Shown here piece after piece: positions 1 to 7,785 of a DNA stretch of 64,000 nucleotides; positions within the stretch are counted from its first letter, which is position 1; each line of letters opens with the position of its first letter. The notes under the pieces are model-generated. The model was not told the DNA's origin and searched no databases. It was given only the letters and a program-made list of their open reading frames with translations. The stretch is from the NCBI RefSeq assembly GCF_032102965.1, contig NZ_CP134880.1, forward strand, positions 1,922,001-1,986,000, given 5' to 3'. The translations under genes and the position numbers were made by a program. This DNA is from Demequina capsici. GTDB taxonomy: Bacteria > Actinomycetota > Actinomycetes > Actinomycetales > Demequinaceae.

Positions 1-203
1 CGGATGCTGAGGGCGTCGGCGGCGTCGGGTGCGGTGAGCCTGCCGAGCGCGAACCCGGAGTGGACCACCACCCAGTCGCCGGGTGCGAGCGATCCGCCGG
101 TGGGCGTCATGTCGAGCACCTCTCTGCGGCGACCGTCGGAGTCGATGACGGCGCTGCCGTCGTCGTAGACCTGGACGATCTGGGCGATCTCACCTAGGCA
201 CAT
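1..203 (-). CDS. hypC: HypC/HupF-family hydrogenase maturation chaperone (3' part cut by window edge)
   Basis: Small chaperone that escorts the Fe(CN)2CO unit with HypD and delivers it to the hydrogenase large subunit precursor. The ATG at 203 gives the N-terminus MCLGEIAQIVQV, with the family's essential Cys2, and a typical GDWVVVHSGFALGRL core. The reading frame is open to the window edge, so the C-terminus is missing. The start overlaps the end of the upstream protease gene by 10 bp, so it is the last visible gene of the gamma-delta-alpha-protease operon. A second HypC-like gene at 9530-9751 lacks Cys2, so this copy is the likely functional one. Remaining hyp genes probably lie to the left of the window. 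Confidence 0.9.
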   Translation of the reverse strand, partial: MCLGEIAQIVQVYDDGSAVIDSDGRRREVLDMTPTGGSLAPGDWVVVHSGFALGRLTAPDAADALSI

Positions 204-733
204 GGCTCCACCTCTGCATGAGTGTCTGTTGTCGGGGCGAGCCGCAGCGCCGCCGTCAGCTCGGCCTCCACGGTCGCGACGGCGTCGTCGATCGCGTCCT
301 CGACCTGCGGCGACATGGGTCCGTGGGCGAAGCTGGCGGCTTCGACGCCGACGATCACCACGACCTGCGGCAGGGTGCCGAGCACGCGGGCGAGCTCGAC
401 GGCGCCTGCCACTCCGAAGGCGTGGCTGCCGCCGCGACCCGACGCGGTGAACGCATGCGTCGGCAGGGGCGGATCCGCTGCCCCTGCCCGCGTGACGCTG
501 ACCGCGCCGGGTGGCGCGCCTGAGACCACCGCGTCGGCGACGACGGCGGCGCGGTGGCCGTCCCAGACCTGGACCAGGGCGGTGGGGTCCTCGCGCGTGA
601 CCACGGTGAGGTGGTCGCCGTGGCGGGCGCGGACGCGCGCGACGATCGCGGGGCCGACGGCGTCGTCGCCTCGGTCTGGCTGGCCCAGGCCGATGAGGAT
701 CACGTCGGGCCGGCGCGGCGTCGTGGCGGTCAT
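194..733 (-). CDS. [NiFe] hydrogenase maturation protease (HyaD/HybD/HycI family)
   Basis: Nickel-dependent endoprotease that trims the C-terminus of the large subunit once the active site is built. 179 aa, usual family length. Near residue 15 it has GLGQPDRGDDAVG, matching the family G-x-G-N-x(4)-D-[DE]-G motif, with Gln in place of the usual Asn. Further candidate metal ligands are the Asp in VVADAVV and the His in GSHAFG. The ATG at 733 overlaps the large-subunit stop by 4 bp, so translation is probably coupled. The substrate is almost certainly the adjacent large subunit, which still carries a 15-residue tail after its last motif. Confidence 0.9.
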   Translation of the reverse strand: MTATTPRRPDVILIGLGQPDRGDDAVGPAIVARVRARHGDHLTVVTREDPTALVQVWDGHRAAVVADAVVSGAPPGAVSVTRAGAADPPLPTHAFTASGRGGSHAFGVAGAVELARVLGTLPQVVVIVGVEAASFAHGPMSPQVEDAIDDAVATVEAELTAALRLAPTTDTHAEVEPCA

Positions 734-2055
734 GGCTGCTCCGCGGAGGTGGTGCGCTTCACCCGGAGGTCCAGGAAGTGTGTGGCGCAGGAGATGCAGG
801 GGTCGTAGTTGCGGATCGCCTCCTCGCAGCGGTGCGTGAGCATGTGGTCGTCCAGGTCAACCCACTGTTGGGCTGCGAGGCGCAGGTCGGCTTCGATGCT
901 CGCCTGGTTCTGGGAGGTGGGTGGGACGATCTGGGCGTCTTGGATCACGCCGTCGGCGTCGATCCGGTAGCGGTGCCAGATGGTTCCGCGTGGGGCTTCG
1001 GACGCGCCGACACCCTCGCCCGCTCGTGGCGCGGTGGGCACGGATGGCGCATGCCCGTCGCGCCACTGGTCGATGATCCGCACTGCCTCCTCGAATGCGT
1101 AGGCGAGCTCGACGGTGCGGACGATGATCGACTTGAACGGGTTGCGGCAGGTCTCCCCCAGGCCCGCCTTGAGGGCCGCCTCCTGGCAGCGCGGGGACAG
1201 CTGGTCGAAGTTGTTGCTGTAGCGGGCGAGCGGCCCGACGAAGTAGGTCCCGCCGTCGAAGCGGGCGTGGAGCGCGTGGGAGTGCTGCACATGGAACTCC
1301 TCGATGCGCTGCGGGATCTCCGCCACGGGGAAGCGCACGCCGTCGCTGGCGACCACCTCGGTGCCACGCTCGAGCGGATACCAGTCGGGATGCCGCAGCG
1401 AGACGTACGTGTAGTCCTGCTCCATCTCTGGGAAGTCGAACCCGGCCACGAGCTGGACCGCCGCGAATGAGTCCTCGACGCCCTGTTCCAGAGCGGGGCG
1501 GAGCGCTTCGAGCTCGCTGACGGTGGGCATCCTGTAGAAGCCGCCGACCTTGACGTTGACCGGGTGGATGGCGCGCCCTCCGACGAGCTCCATGAGGTCG
1601 TTGCCGGCCTTCTTCAGCCTGAGGGCCATGTTCACCACGTCGGGATGGTCCTTGGCCATCTCCAGCACGGACTCGTAGCCCAGGAAGTCGGGCGCGTGGA
1701 GCATGAAGATGTGCAGCGCGTGGGACTCGATCCACTCGCCGCAGTACAGCAGCCGGCGCATGAGCTGGATCTCGGGCGTGGTCGTGATGCCGCAGATGGT
1801 CTCCATGGCCTCGGTGGAGGCGGACTGGTACGCGACGGGGCAGATGCCGCAGATGCGTGCGGTGATGTCGGGAGGCTCGGTGTACTTGCGGCCGCGCAGG
1901 AAGCCCTCGTAGAAGCGTGGCGGCTCGAAGATGTTGAGCTTCACGTCGACGACCTGGCGGTCCTTGATCTCGATGTGCATGCCGCCTTCGCCCTCGACGC
2001 GGGCGAGCATGCCGACGTTGAGCACCTGGCCGCCGTCCTTGAGCTGGTGGGTCAT
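730..2055 (-). CDS. hydA: [NiFe] hydrogenase large (alpha) subunit, group 3b type
   Basis: Catalytic subunit carrying the NiFe(CN)2CO centre of a cytosolic bidirectional NAD(P)-linked hydrogenase (sulfhydrogenase type). 441 aa. The proximal Ni-ligand motif is [11 protein letters not shown] (Cys69, Cys72), with Tyr where many other groups have His; I recall Tyr as usual in group 3b but cannot check. The distal motif is DPCISCATH (Cys420, Cys423, His426), followed by a 15-residue tail expected to be removed by the adjacent protease. I chose the ATG at 2055 because it overlaps the small-subunit stop (ATGA) and begins just before the conserved [11 protein letters not shown]; the frame is open far upstream but that part is antisense to the small subunit. 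Third gene of the gamma-delta-alpha transcript. Confidence 0.93.
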   Translation of the reverse strand: MTHQLKDGGQVLNVGMLARVEGEGGMHIEIKDRQVVDVKLNIFEPPRFYEGFLRGRKYTEPPDITARICGICPVAYQSASTEAMETICGITTTPEIQLMRRLLYCGEWIESHALHIFMLHAPDFLGYESVLEMAKDHPDVVNMALRLKKAGNDLMELVGGRAIHPVNVKVGGFYRMPTVSELEALRPALEQGVEDSFAAVQLVAGFDFPEMEQDYTYVSLRHPDWYPLERGTEVVASDGVRFPVAEIPQRIEEFHVQHSHALHARFDGGTYFVGPLARYSNNFDQLSPRCQEAALKAGLGETCRNPFKSIIVRTVELAYAFEEAVRIIDQWRDGHAPSVPTAPRAGEGVGASEAPRGTIWHRYRIDADGVIQDAQIVPPTSQNQASIEADLRLAAQQWVDLDDHMLTHRCEEAIRNYDPCISCATHFLDLRVKRTTSAEQP

Positions 2056-3002
2056 TCCGGCCCCCTCTCCTGGACGACGCCGTCGGCTCGGGCCGCGGCA
2101 GCCGCCGCGGCCTCGGAGCGTGCGGCCACGCGTTCGGCCACCTCGTCGCTCGCGGCGGCGAACGCGGGAGCGCCCGCGTTGAAGGTGCGGTAGACGCGGA
2201 TCACGTCGTCGTCGGCCATGCCGAGCTCCACGAGCTGCTTGGTGAGCGAGGCGGTGTTGGCGCTGTCCTGCGGGCCGAAGCAGCCGTAGCAGCCGCGCCC
2301 GTACGACGGGCAGAGCGCTCCGCAGCCGGCTTGCGTGACGGGGCCGAGGCAGGGCCTTCCGGTGGCGACGGGCACGCAGACGTTGCCCTTGAGCTTGCAT
2401 TCGACGCACACCGAGTAGGTGGGGATGCGAGGCTTGCGTCCGCCCAGGAATGCCGCGAGCACCTCGATGAGCTGCTTCTTGTCCACGGGGCAGCCGCGCA
2501 GCTCGTAGTCGACGTCCACGTGGCTGGCGATCGGCGTGGAGGTGTCGAGCGTCCTGAGGTATTCGGGGTGGGCGTAGACCACGGAGCGGTACTCGTCCAC
2601 GTCCGCCCAGTTGCGCAGGGCCTGGATGCCGCCGGCGGTGGCGCATGCCCCGATCGTCACGAGCACGCCGGACTGGGCGCGGATCTCGTGGATGCGCCGC
2701 ACGTCGTCGGGTGTGGTGATGGAGCCTTCGACGAGGCTCAGCTCGTACGGACCCTCGACGACGGCCCGCGTCGCCTCGGGGAAGTACGCGATGTGCACGG
2801 CCTCGGCGATGCTGAGCAGCTCGTCCTCGCAGTTGAGCAGGCTGAGCTGGCAGCCGTCGCAGGACGCGAACTTCCATACCGCCAGCTTGGGCCGTGCGGA
2901 AACGACGGGTGTGCCGGCGTCGTGGTCGTGCGCGTGGGGGTGCGCGTGCTGCTCGGCCGCTCCCGGCTGTCCGGCGAGGCCGTGCTCCGCGGTGGTCGTC
3001 AT
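2052..3002 (-). CDS. hydD: [NiFe] hydrogenase small (delta) subunit
   Basis: Electron-transfer subunit expected to hold three Fe-S clusters between the NiFe site and the flavin subunit. 316 aa. The proximal-cluster motif is [12 protein letters not shown] (Cys48, Cys51), with [10 protein letters not shown] and RGCPVDK downstream. The C-terminal half has a Cys-rich block ([32 protein letters not shown]) for the medial and distal clusters. There is no Tat signal, which fits a cytosolic group 3 enzyme. The N-terminus carries a His-rich stretch, HAHPHAHDH (about residues 19-27), not part of the core fold; it could bind nickel, but this is inference. Lies 6 bp after the gamma subunit gene and overlaps the large-subunit start. 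Confidence 0.93.
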   Translation of the reverse strand: MTTTAEHGLAGQPGAAEQHAHPHAHDHDAGTPVVSARPKLAVWKFASCDGCQLSLLNCEDELLSIAEAVHIAYFPEATRAVVEGPYELSLVEGSITTPDDVRRIHEIRAQSGVLVTIGACATAGGIQALRNWADVDEYRSVVYAHPEYLRTLDTSTPIASHVDVDYELRGCPVDKKQLIEVLAAFLGGRKPRIPTYSVCVECKLKGNVCVPVATGRPCLGPVTQAGCGALCPSYGRGCYGCFGPQDSANTASLTKQLVELGMADDDVIRVYRTFNAGAPAFAAASDEVAERVAARSEAAAAAAARADGVVQERGPE

Positions 3003-3008
3003 GCCTGA

Positions 3009-3974
3009 TCAGAGCTCCCTCACAGTCATGAGCGGCTCGAGGCGCGCATAGTCGAGCACGGGCCCGTCCACGCAGATGAACAGGTCGCGCAGCTGGCAGT
3101 GGCCGCACAGGCCGATGCCGCATTTCATGGATCGCTCCATGGACAGCCGGATGCGGGTGGCGGGCACGCCTCGGCTGGTCAGGGCCGACGCGGCGGAGCG
3201 CATCATCACCTCGGGGCCGCAGACGAACGCCCACGCGTGACGCGGGTCGAAGCCCGCACGCGTGATCAGCTCGGTGACGAAGCCGACCTTGCCCTTGTAT
3301 CCGTAGGGTGCGTTGTCCACGGTCATCTGCACGTTCACGTCGTCAAGGTCTGCCCAGCGTCGCATCTGCGCGCCGTAGAGGATGTCCTCCGGAGTGCGGG
3401 AGCCGTACAGCAGCAGCACCTTGCCGTACCTGTCCCGCTCACGCAGCACGTCCAGGATCGCCGGCCGCAGCGGGGCCAACCCGATGCCGCCGGTGACGAA
3501 GACGACGTCGTTGCCCTTGGCGTCGGCGGCGTCCCAGGAGGTGCCGAACGGGCCTCGGACGCCGATCTCGGTGCCGGGGTGGGCGTTGACCAGGGCTCGC
3601 GTGACGGCGCCGACGTTGCGGATGGTGTGCTCCAGCGGTGCCGGCGTGCCGTCGACGGTCACGGCTCCCGGGTCGCCTGAGATGGAGATGGGCACCTCTC
3701 CCACGCCGAACGCGTGGAGCATGGTGAACTGGCCGGCCCTGAACGTGAGTGGATCGCCGTCGACGGGGTCGAGCAGCAGTGTGAACGTGTCGCGGGTGTC
3801 CTGACGCACGCGGGTGATCGCGTAGCGGCGCGGCACCATCGGGTCGTGCGCGGGGTGCGGCCGGTCGACGACGGCGGTCGCGGTGGAGGTGTGCGGGGCG
3901 TCGGAGGTCGCGCTCGCGTGGGCCACAGCGGCGAGGCCGTGGTCCTCTTGCCCGGATTCGCGGATGTCACCCAT
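3009..3974 (-). CDS. hydG: Hydrogenase gamma subunit, FAD/NAD(P)-binding ferredoxin reductase-like
   Basis: Diaphorase-type subunit that passes electrons between the hydrogenase Fe-S chain and NAD(P). 321 aa. After a 40-residue variable N-terminus comes a ferredoxin-reductase FAD domain (FRAGQFTML, PISISGDP), then the NAD(P) domain with GGIGLAPLRP, and a C-terminal [2Fe-2S] segment KCGIGLCGHCQL with a further Cys. The ATG at 3974 follows a strong AAGGAGG site. The first codons (MGDIR) and the whole upstream region resemble those of the beta-subunit gene at 7714, which suggests the 5' region was duplicated when the operon was split. A DosR-like palindrome lies at 4021-4033. Confidence 0.9.
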   Translation of the reverse strand: MGDIRESGQEDHGLAAVAHASATSDAPHTSTATAVVDRPHPAHDPMVPRRYAITRVRQDTRDTFTLLLDPVDGDPLTFRAGQFTMLHAFGVGEVPISISGDPGAVTVDGTPAPLEHTIRNVGAVTRALVNAHPGTEIGVRGPFGTSWDAADAKGNDVVFVTGGIGLAPLRPAILDVLRERDRYGKVLLLYGSRTPEDILYGAQMRRWADLDDVNVQMTVDNAPYGYKGKVGFVTELITRAGFDPRHAWAFVCGPEVMMRSAASALTSRGVPATRIRLSMERSMKCGIGLCGHCQLRDLFICVDGPVLDYARLEPLMTVREL

Positions 3975-3992
3975 GACATGCCTCCTTTGCCG

Positions 3993-4033
3993 ACGCTAGG
4001 CGGCGATTCGGAGGGCGCGAGGGACTTTGGTCC
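3993..4033 (-). promoter_or_regulatory. Promoter of hydrogenase gamma-delta-alpha operon with DosR-like box
   Basis: Palindrome GGACTTTGGTCC (4022-4033; GGGACTTTGGTCC from 4021) lies 23 nt upstream of a TAGCGT -10-like element (3993-3998), 19 nt before the start codon. The same arrangement with the same 23-nt spacing precedes the beta-subunit gene. The core resembles the mycobacterial DosR consensus (GGGACTWWAGTCCC); DosR control of a group 3b hydrogenase is known in Mycobacterium smegmatis. No dosR gene is in the window, so the regulator is inferred. Confidence 0.6.
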
Positions 4034-4073
4034 GGGGTACCGGGGGTGACGAGGCATGACGACGGTGACGGCG

Positions 4074-4595
4074 CTACCCGAGGATCGCCCCCCACACGGC
4101 GCGGGCGCCCGTGTCGCCTGCGAGCACGACCGCCGCGAGCGTTCCTAGCCCGACCAGCACGACCAGGCCGCTGAGCAGCCAGCCGACGGCGCGCAAGGTT
4201 CGGCGGTCGACCCGTGTCGGGGTGCCCGTCGCGCGCCCGGCGGTGCCCGCGCGCCCGGCGGTGTCCGCGCGGCGGAACCACGCCCACTGCGCGAGCGAGA
4301 CCACCGCGAGCGCGACCACCCACGGCAGCAGCGCCCGGCCCCGCGCCTCGTGCGTCAGGACCGCCGGGATGGGCCCCACCAGTTGCTTGAGCTGCTCCCC
4401 TGCGCGGATGGTGACCGGCACCAGCACCGCGACGGCGACTGCGAGCAGCGGCGTCACGACGCCAAGCCTTCGCCGCAGGCCTGGCCAGAGCTGCGAGGCC
4501 ATCGTCGCGCCGACCGCCAGCGGCACGAGCACCACCACGGCGTGCACCAGCAGCGGATGCAAGGGCAACCCGCCCACCTGCCACGTATCGTCCAT
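4074..4595 (-). CDS. DUF2231 family membrane protein
   Basis: 173-aa predicted inner-membrane protein with about four transmembrane segments. It starts with the DUF2231 signature GLPLHPLLVHAVVVLVPLAV, followed by hydrophobic segments near residues 45-62, 85-100 and 135-160. Molecular function is unknown; the family is often found beside redox or heme proteins. It is divergent from the ECF sigma gene and has its own copy of that sigma factor's apparent promoter (TGAACC-N16-CGTGTC), so it looks like a regulon member. The -10 element ends only 6 nt before the ATG, which implies a leaderless mRNA or a start a few codons downstream. Confidence 0.8.
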   Translation of the reverse strand: MDDTWQVGGLPLHPLLVHAVVVLVPLAVGATMASQLWPGLRRRLGVVTPLLAVAVAVLVPVTIRAGEQLKQLVGPIPAVLTHEARGRALLPWVVALAVVSLAQWAWFRRADTAGRAGTAGRATGTPTRVDRRTLRAVGWLLSGLVVLVGLGTLAAVVLAGDTGARAVWGAILG

Positions 4596-4601
4596 ATGTG
4601 G

Positions 4602-4629
4602 GACACGGAACGGCGACGACGCCGGTTCA
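4602..4629 (-). promoter_or_regulatory. SigL-like ECF promoter of the DUF2231 gene
   Basis: On the minus strand: -35 TGAACC (4624-4629), 16 nt, -10 CGTGTC (4602-4607). Same elements and spacing as at 4672-4699 and 5969-5996. The start codon follows after 6 nt, so the transcript is probably leaderless. Confidence 0.7.
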
Positions 4630-4671
4630 CACGGATCCGTCGTCCGGCATGGAGCGTGGCGGCGGTCGCGG

Positions 4672-4699
4672 TGAACCTGCGGGCCGTGCGTCTCGTGTT
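4672..4699 (+). promoter_or_regulatory. SigL-like ECF promoter of the sigma/anti-sigma operon
   Basis: TGAACC (4672-4677), 16 nt, CGTGTT (4694-4699), 50 nt before the GTG start. It resembles the mycobacterial SigL consensus as I remember it (TGAACC-N16-CGTgt). This implies autoregulation of the sigma factor. Confidence 0.7.
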
Positions 4700-4749
4700 C
4701 CCCGCAGGTGGCGCGTCGCGCGCGCCCTGAACGCGGAGGGGAGAGTCGG

Positions 4750-5256
4750 GTGACCGTCGACAGGCAGGATGCGCTGCGAGAGCTCGACCGCCTGCACTCC
4801 GCTGCGATCTGGAGGTACGTGGTGCACCTCACCGGTGATGCGGCGTCGGCCGAGGACGTGGTGCAGGAGACGCTGCTGCGTGCGTGGCGCACTCCGCACA
4901 TCCTCGACGAGGACCCGACCGCCGTACGTGCGTGGATGTTCACGGTGGCACGCCACCTGGTGGTGGACGAGGCACGGTCGGCACGCCGCCGCCATGAGAC
5001 ACCTGTGGACGCCGTGCCCGACTCGACGAGGGACGACGCCACGGACGGGCTGTTCGACTCGATGCTCGTGGGCGATGCGCTCGCATGCCTGTCCGACGAG
5101 CACAGGGCGGTGATCATCCGCGCCTACTATGGCGGGCGCTCCACGGCAGAGCTGGGCGCCGAGCTGCAGATCCCCGAGGGCACCGTGAAGTCGCGGCTGC
5201 ACTACGGTCTGCGCGCGCTGCGGCTCGCACTCCAGGAGCGGGGGGTGACGCGGTGA
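4750..5256 (+). CDS. ECF sigma-70 factor (SigL/SigK-like)
   Basis: 168-aa extracytoplasmic-function sigma factor that directs RNA polymerase to a small stress regulon. Region 2 is visible as AEDVVQETLLRAW followed by VRAWMFTVARHLVVDEAR. Region 4 is EHRAVIIRAYYGG, then the helix-turn-helix AELGAELQIPEGTVKSRLHY. I chose the GTG at 4750 because GGAGGGGA sits at the right distance; the frame stays open upstream without a better site. It overlaps the anti-sigma start (GTGA), so the two are co-translated. Three matched promoters nearby define a likely local regulon of DUF2231 protein, sigma operon and lipoprotein. Confidence 0.9.
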   Translation: MTVDRQDALRELDRLHSAAIWRYVVHLTGDAASAEDVVQETLLRAWRTPHILDEDPTAVRAWMFTVARHLVVDEARSARRRHETPVDAVPDSTRDDATDGLFDSMLVGDALACLSDEHRAVIIRAYYGGRSTAELGAELQIPEGTVKSRLHYGLRALRLALQERGVTR

Positions 5257-5930
5257 GCGCCGATCACGATCGTCTTGCCACGTGGGATGCGTCGTACGTG
5301 CTGGGAGCGTTGAGCGCCACGGAGCGGCACGAGTACGAGCAGCATCTGCAGGGGTGCGAACGCTGCCAGGCCGCGGTCGCCGAGCTCGCCGCCCTGCCCG
5401 GCCTGCTCTCCCGCACGCGCGGCCTGCTGGACCCGGACGCGGCGCCTGCGGACGCTCCCCCGCCTGCCGACCTGGCAGCACGGGTGATCAGGCTCGACGC
5501 GCATCGCAGGCGGAGGGCGCGCGTGCGCGCTGCGCTGGCGATCACGGGCGCTGCCGCGACCGTCGCGCTCGGCTTCGGCGTGGTCGGGGCGCTCGACCAT
5601 GCGCCCGCACCGGAGGCGACGGCCGCGCTCGCGCCCGTGGGAGATTCGTCGCTCACGGCGTCGGTCGCGCTCGATGCGGCGGCGTGGGGCACGCGGCTCA
5701 CGATGACCTGCACCTACCCCGACGGCTCGCAGGCCTACGGCCCACAGACGTACGCGCTCGTGGTGACGGACGATGCCGGCGAGGCGACGACGGTGTCCAC
5801 GTGGACGGCGGTGCCGGGCCGGACGATCGAGCTGCAGGCGGGGACGGCGGTGCCGCTCGACGACATCGCCGCGATCTCCGTGCAGGACGCGAGCGGCGCC
5901 GCGGTGCTCGAGGGCACGGTCGCGCAGTAG
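5253..5930 (+). CDS. Anti-sigma factor, ZAS domain with one transmembrane segment (RskA-like)
   Basis: 225-aa membrane anti-sigma factor for the overlapping sigma gene. The N-terminal zinc-anti-sigma motif HLQGCERC (His31, Cys35, Cys38) lies in the cytoplasmic part, a transmembrane segment runs about residues 93-114, and a C-terminal domain of about 110 residues (RskA-like, ending LEGTVAQ) should lie outside the membrane. The family usually releases its sigma factor after regulated proteolysis or zinc/thiol change. Start GTG overlaps the sigma stop (GTGA). The signal sensed cannot be read from the sequence; the extracellular domain and the downstream lipoprotein suggest envelope or redox stress. 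Confidence 0.88.
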   Translation: MSADHDRLATWDASYVLGALSATERHEYEQHLQGCERCQAAVAELAALPGLLSRTRGLLDPDAAPADAPPPADLAARVIRLDAHRRRRARVRAALAITGAAATVALGFGVVGALDHAPAPEATAALAPVGDSSLTASVALDAAAWGTRLTMTCTYPDGSQAYGPQTYALVVTDDAGEATTVSTWTAVPGRTIELQAGTAVPLDDIAAISVQDASGAAVLEGTVAQ

Positions 5931-5968
5931 GCGCGGACGGCTGCGTGCCGACGGTCGACCGCAACGGC

Positions 5969-5996
5969 TGAACCGATGGCGCACCTGCCTCGTGTC
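5969..5996 (+). promoter_or_regulatory. SigL-like ECF promoter of the lipoprotein gene
   Basis: TGAACC (5969-5974), 16 nt, CGTGTC (5991-5996), 33 nt before the ATG at 6030. Third copy of the promoter type in about 1.4 kb. Confidence 0.7.
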
Positions 5997-6029
5997 CTCC
6001 CCGTAGGCGAACATCGAGGAGGACAGCTC

Positions 6030-6545
6030 ATGAATGCGATGCGGATCTTGGGAGCGACGGCGGCGGCCGCCCTGATGCTGGCCGGCTGCTCGTCGGGCAC
6101 CGACGCACCGGTCGTCAGCGAGGCGGACGGCGGAGCGACGTCGAGCGCCACCGCGTCGGGCGGCGGGACCATGGACAGCGGCGCCGGCACCATGCTGGAG
6201 ACGGCGCAGACCGACCTGGGGACGATCGTGGTCGACGGTGACGGCATGACCGTCTACCAGTTCGACTCGGACACCCAGGGCAGCGGATCGTCCACGTGCA
6301 CGGGCGGGTGCCTGACGAACTGGCCGCCTGTTCCCGCAGGCAGCGACGTCGCGGCAGAGGCGGGCAACGGGATCACGGGCGAGCTCGGGTCGATCACCGG
6401 CACGGACGGTGCGCCGCAGCTCACGCTCAACGGCTGGCCGCTGTACTACTTCGCGGGCGATTCGGCTGCGGGCGACGTCAACGGGCAGGCGGTGAGCAAC
6501 GTGTGGTGGGTGCTGACGCCTGCGGGTGAGCCGATCCGGGGCTAA
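6030..6545 (+). CDS. Secreted-repeat lipoprotein (Lipoprotein_15 / COG4315 family)
   Basis: 171-aa lipoprotein. The signal peptide ends in a lipobox LMLAGC with Cys20 as the lipidated residue, followed by a low-complexity Ser/Thr/Gly linker to about residue 50. Two secreted-repeat units follow, the first around MTVYQFDSD and CTGGCLTNWPPV, the second around LNGWPLYYFAGD, ending VWWVLTP. Function unknown; related proteins are often ECF targets beside SigK/SigL-type factors. It follows GAGGAGGA and has its own SigL-like promoter. Its stop codon overlaps the convergent hydrogenase beta-subunit stop (shared CTAA), so there is no room for a terminator. Confidence 0.88.
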   Translation: MNAMRILGATAAAALMLAGCSSGTDAPVVSEADGGATSSATASGGGTMDSGAGTMLETAQTDLGTIVVDGDGMTVYQFDSDTQGSGSSTCTGGCLTNWPPVPAGSDVAAEAGNGITGELGSITGTDGAPQLTLNGWPLYYFAGDSAAGDVNGQAVSNVWWVLTPAGEPIRG

Positions 6546-7714
6546 CCCACCGCACCGACGGCGCCGGCGGCGGTCGCCATCCGCCCGAGCGCGGCCGCCT
6601 CCTCCGTGATGTCGATGCCGGCGGGGCACCACGTGATGCAGCGACCGCAGCCCACGCAGCCGAGCATGCCGAACTGGTCCTCCCATGCGGACAGCTTGTG
6701 GGTGATCCATTGCCGGTAGCGGGCCTTGGTGGACTCCCGAGTGGGGCCGCCGTGGATGTAGCTGAAGTTCTCGGAGAAGCACGAGTCCCACACGCGATGG
6801 CGTGCGGCGTGGTCCCCGGTGAGGTCGGAGACGTCCTGGACCGTGGTGCAGAAGCAGGTGGGGCACACGAGCGTGCAGTTGGTGCAGGCGAGGCAACGGC
6901 TGGCGACGTCCTCCCAGCGCGGGGACTCTGCGGAGGCGCGCAGCACGTCGTGCACGTGCGCGGCGTCGACGGCGCGGGTCTGCTTGGCCGCGGCGGCGTC
7001 GGTGACGGCGATCGCGGCGGCACGGTCGGCGTCGTCCCCGGCGGTGGTGGCGATCGCGTCGGCCACGTTCCTGCCCCGGTCGGTGCCGACCTCCAGGATG
7101 AATCGGTGGTCGCCGTCGGCGAGGATCTCGGTGAGCAGCAGGTCGTAGGACTCGGCGCCGGTCTGCGGATCCGTCTGCGCGGGGCGCGGTCCGGTGCCCA
7201 TGGAGGCGCAGAAGCAGCTGGCCGCCGGGTCGGAGCAGGCGACGGCCACCACGAACGTGCCGTCGCGTCGGTCCACGTAGTGGGCGTCGATGTGGGTGCG
7301 GCCGGCGAGGACCCGGTCATGGATCTGCACGGCGCGCAGGTCGCAGCTGCGCACCCCCAGCAGTGCGATGGGGGCCGAGTCCGGGATGTCCCGTTCCACG
7401 GTGAAGTGACCGTCGCGCTCGTGGTCGCGGCGGCCGCGCCACACGACCTCCTCCGCGGGGAAGAACACGGGCTTGCTCGACTGGGCGGGGGCGGCGAAGC
7501 CGAAGTACGCGTCGTCGCCGCGTTCGCGGAGCCGGTAGGCGGCGGCGTCCTGGCTGTCGCCGACTCCCTGAGGGAGGTCCGAGGCCGAGCGGATCTCACC
7601 GGTGACGATCGCATCGCCCCGGGGCGTGGGCCCGACCACTCGGAAGCCGCGCGAACGCAGCTCCGTGATGAGCGCGTCGAGGCCGGAGGGTCTCAGAATC
7701 CTGATGTCGCCCAT
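6542..7714 (-). CDS. hydB: Hydrogenase beta subunit, [4Fe-4S] dicluster (sulfhydrogenase beta type)
   Basis: 390-aa Fe-S electron-transfer subunit of the group 3b complex. The C-terminal third has two four-Cys clusters: [16 protein letters not shown] near residue 295 and [18 protein letters not shown] near residue 355. The middle contains conserved Cys motifs [12 protein letters not shown] and [16 protein letters not shown]. In most group 3b operons it directly precedes gamma-delta-alpha; here a 2.5-kb sigma-factor module lies between. It has its own DosR-like box and starts MGDIR like the gamma subunit. The ATG at 7714 follows GAGAGG. Confidence 0.9.
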   Translation of the reverse strand: MGDIRILRPSGLDALITELRSRGFRVVGPTPRGDAIVTGEIRSASDLPQGVGDSQDAAAYRLRERGDDAYFGFAAPAQSSKPVFFPAEEVVWRGRRDHERDGHFTVERDIPDSAPIALLGVRSCDLRAVQIHDRVLAGRTHIDAHYVDRRDGTFVVAVACSDPAASCFCASMGTGPRPAQTDPQTGAESYDLLLTEILADGDHRFILEVGTDRGRNVADAIATTAGDDADRAAAIAVTDAAAAKQTRAVDAAHVHDVLRASAESPRWEDVASRCLACTNCTLVCPTCFCTTVQDVSDLTGDHAARHRVWDSCFSENFSYIHGGPTRESTKARYRQWITHKLSAWEDQFGMLGCVGCGRCITWCPAGIDITEEAAALGRMATAAGAVGAVG

Positions 7715-7732
7715 GACATGCCTCTCAGTGCG

Positions 7733-7773
7733 AGGCTAGGACGCGGCACCTGCGCCGCCCGGGACCTTGGTCC
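7733..7773 (-). promoter_or_regulatory. Promoter of hydrogenase beta subunit gene with DosR-like box
   Basis: Palindrome GGACCTTGGTCC (7762-7773), 23 nt, then TAGCCT (7733-7738), 18 nt before the ATG. It aligns with 3993-4033 without gaps in spacing; both boxes are followed on the plus strand by GGGG. This is a duplicated regulatory module. Confidence 0.6.
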
Positions 7774-7785
7774 GGGGCTGAGGGA

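Noticed and set aside
730..3234. 834-codon minus-strand frame extending the large subunit upstream
   Set aside because: The part upstream of 2055 is out of frame with the real small and gamma subunit genes and reads as Arg/Pro-rich noise; the ATG at 2055 gives the conserved N-terminus.
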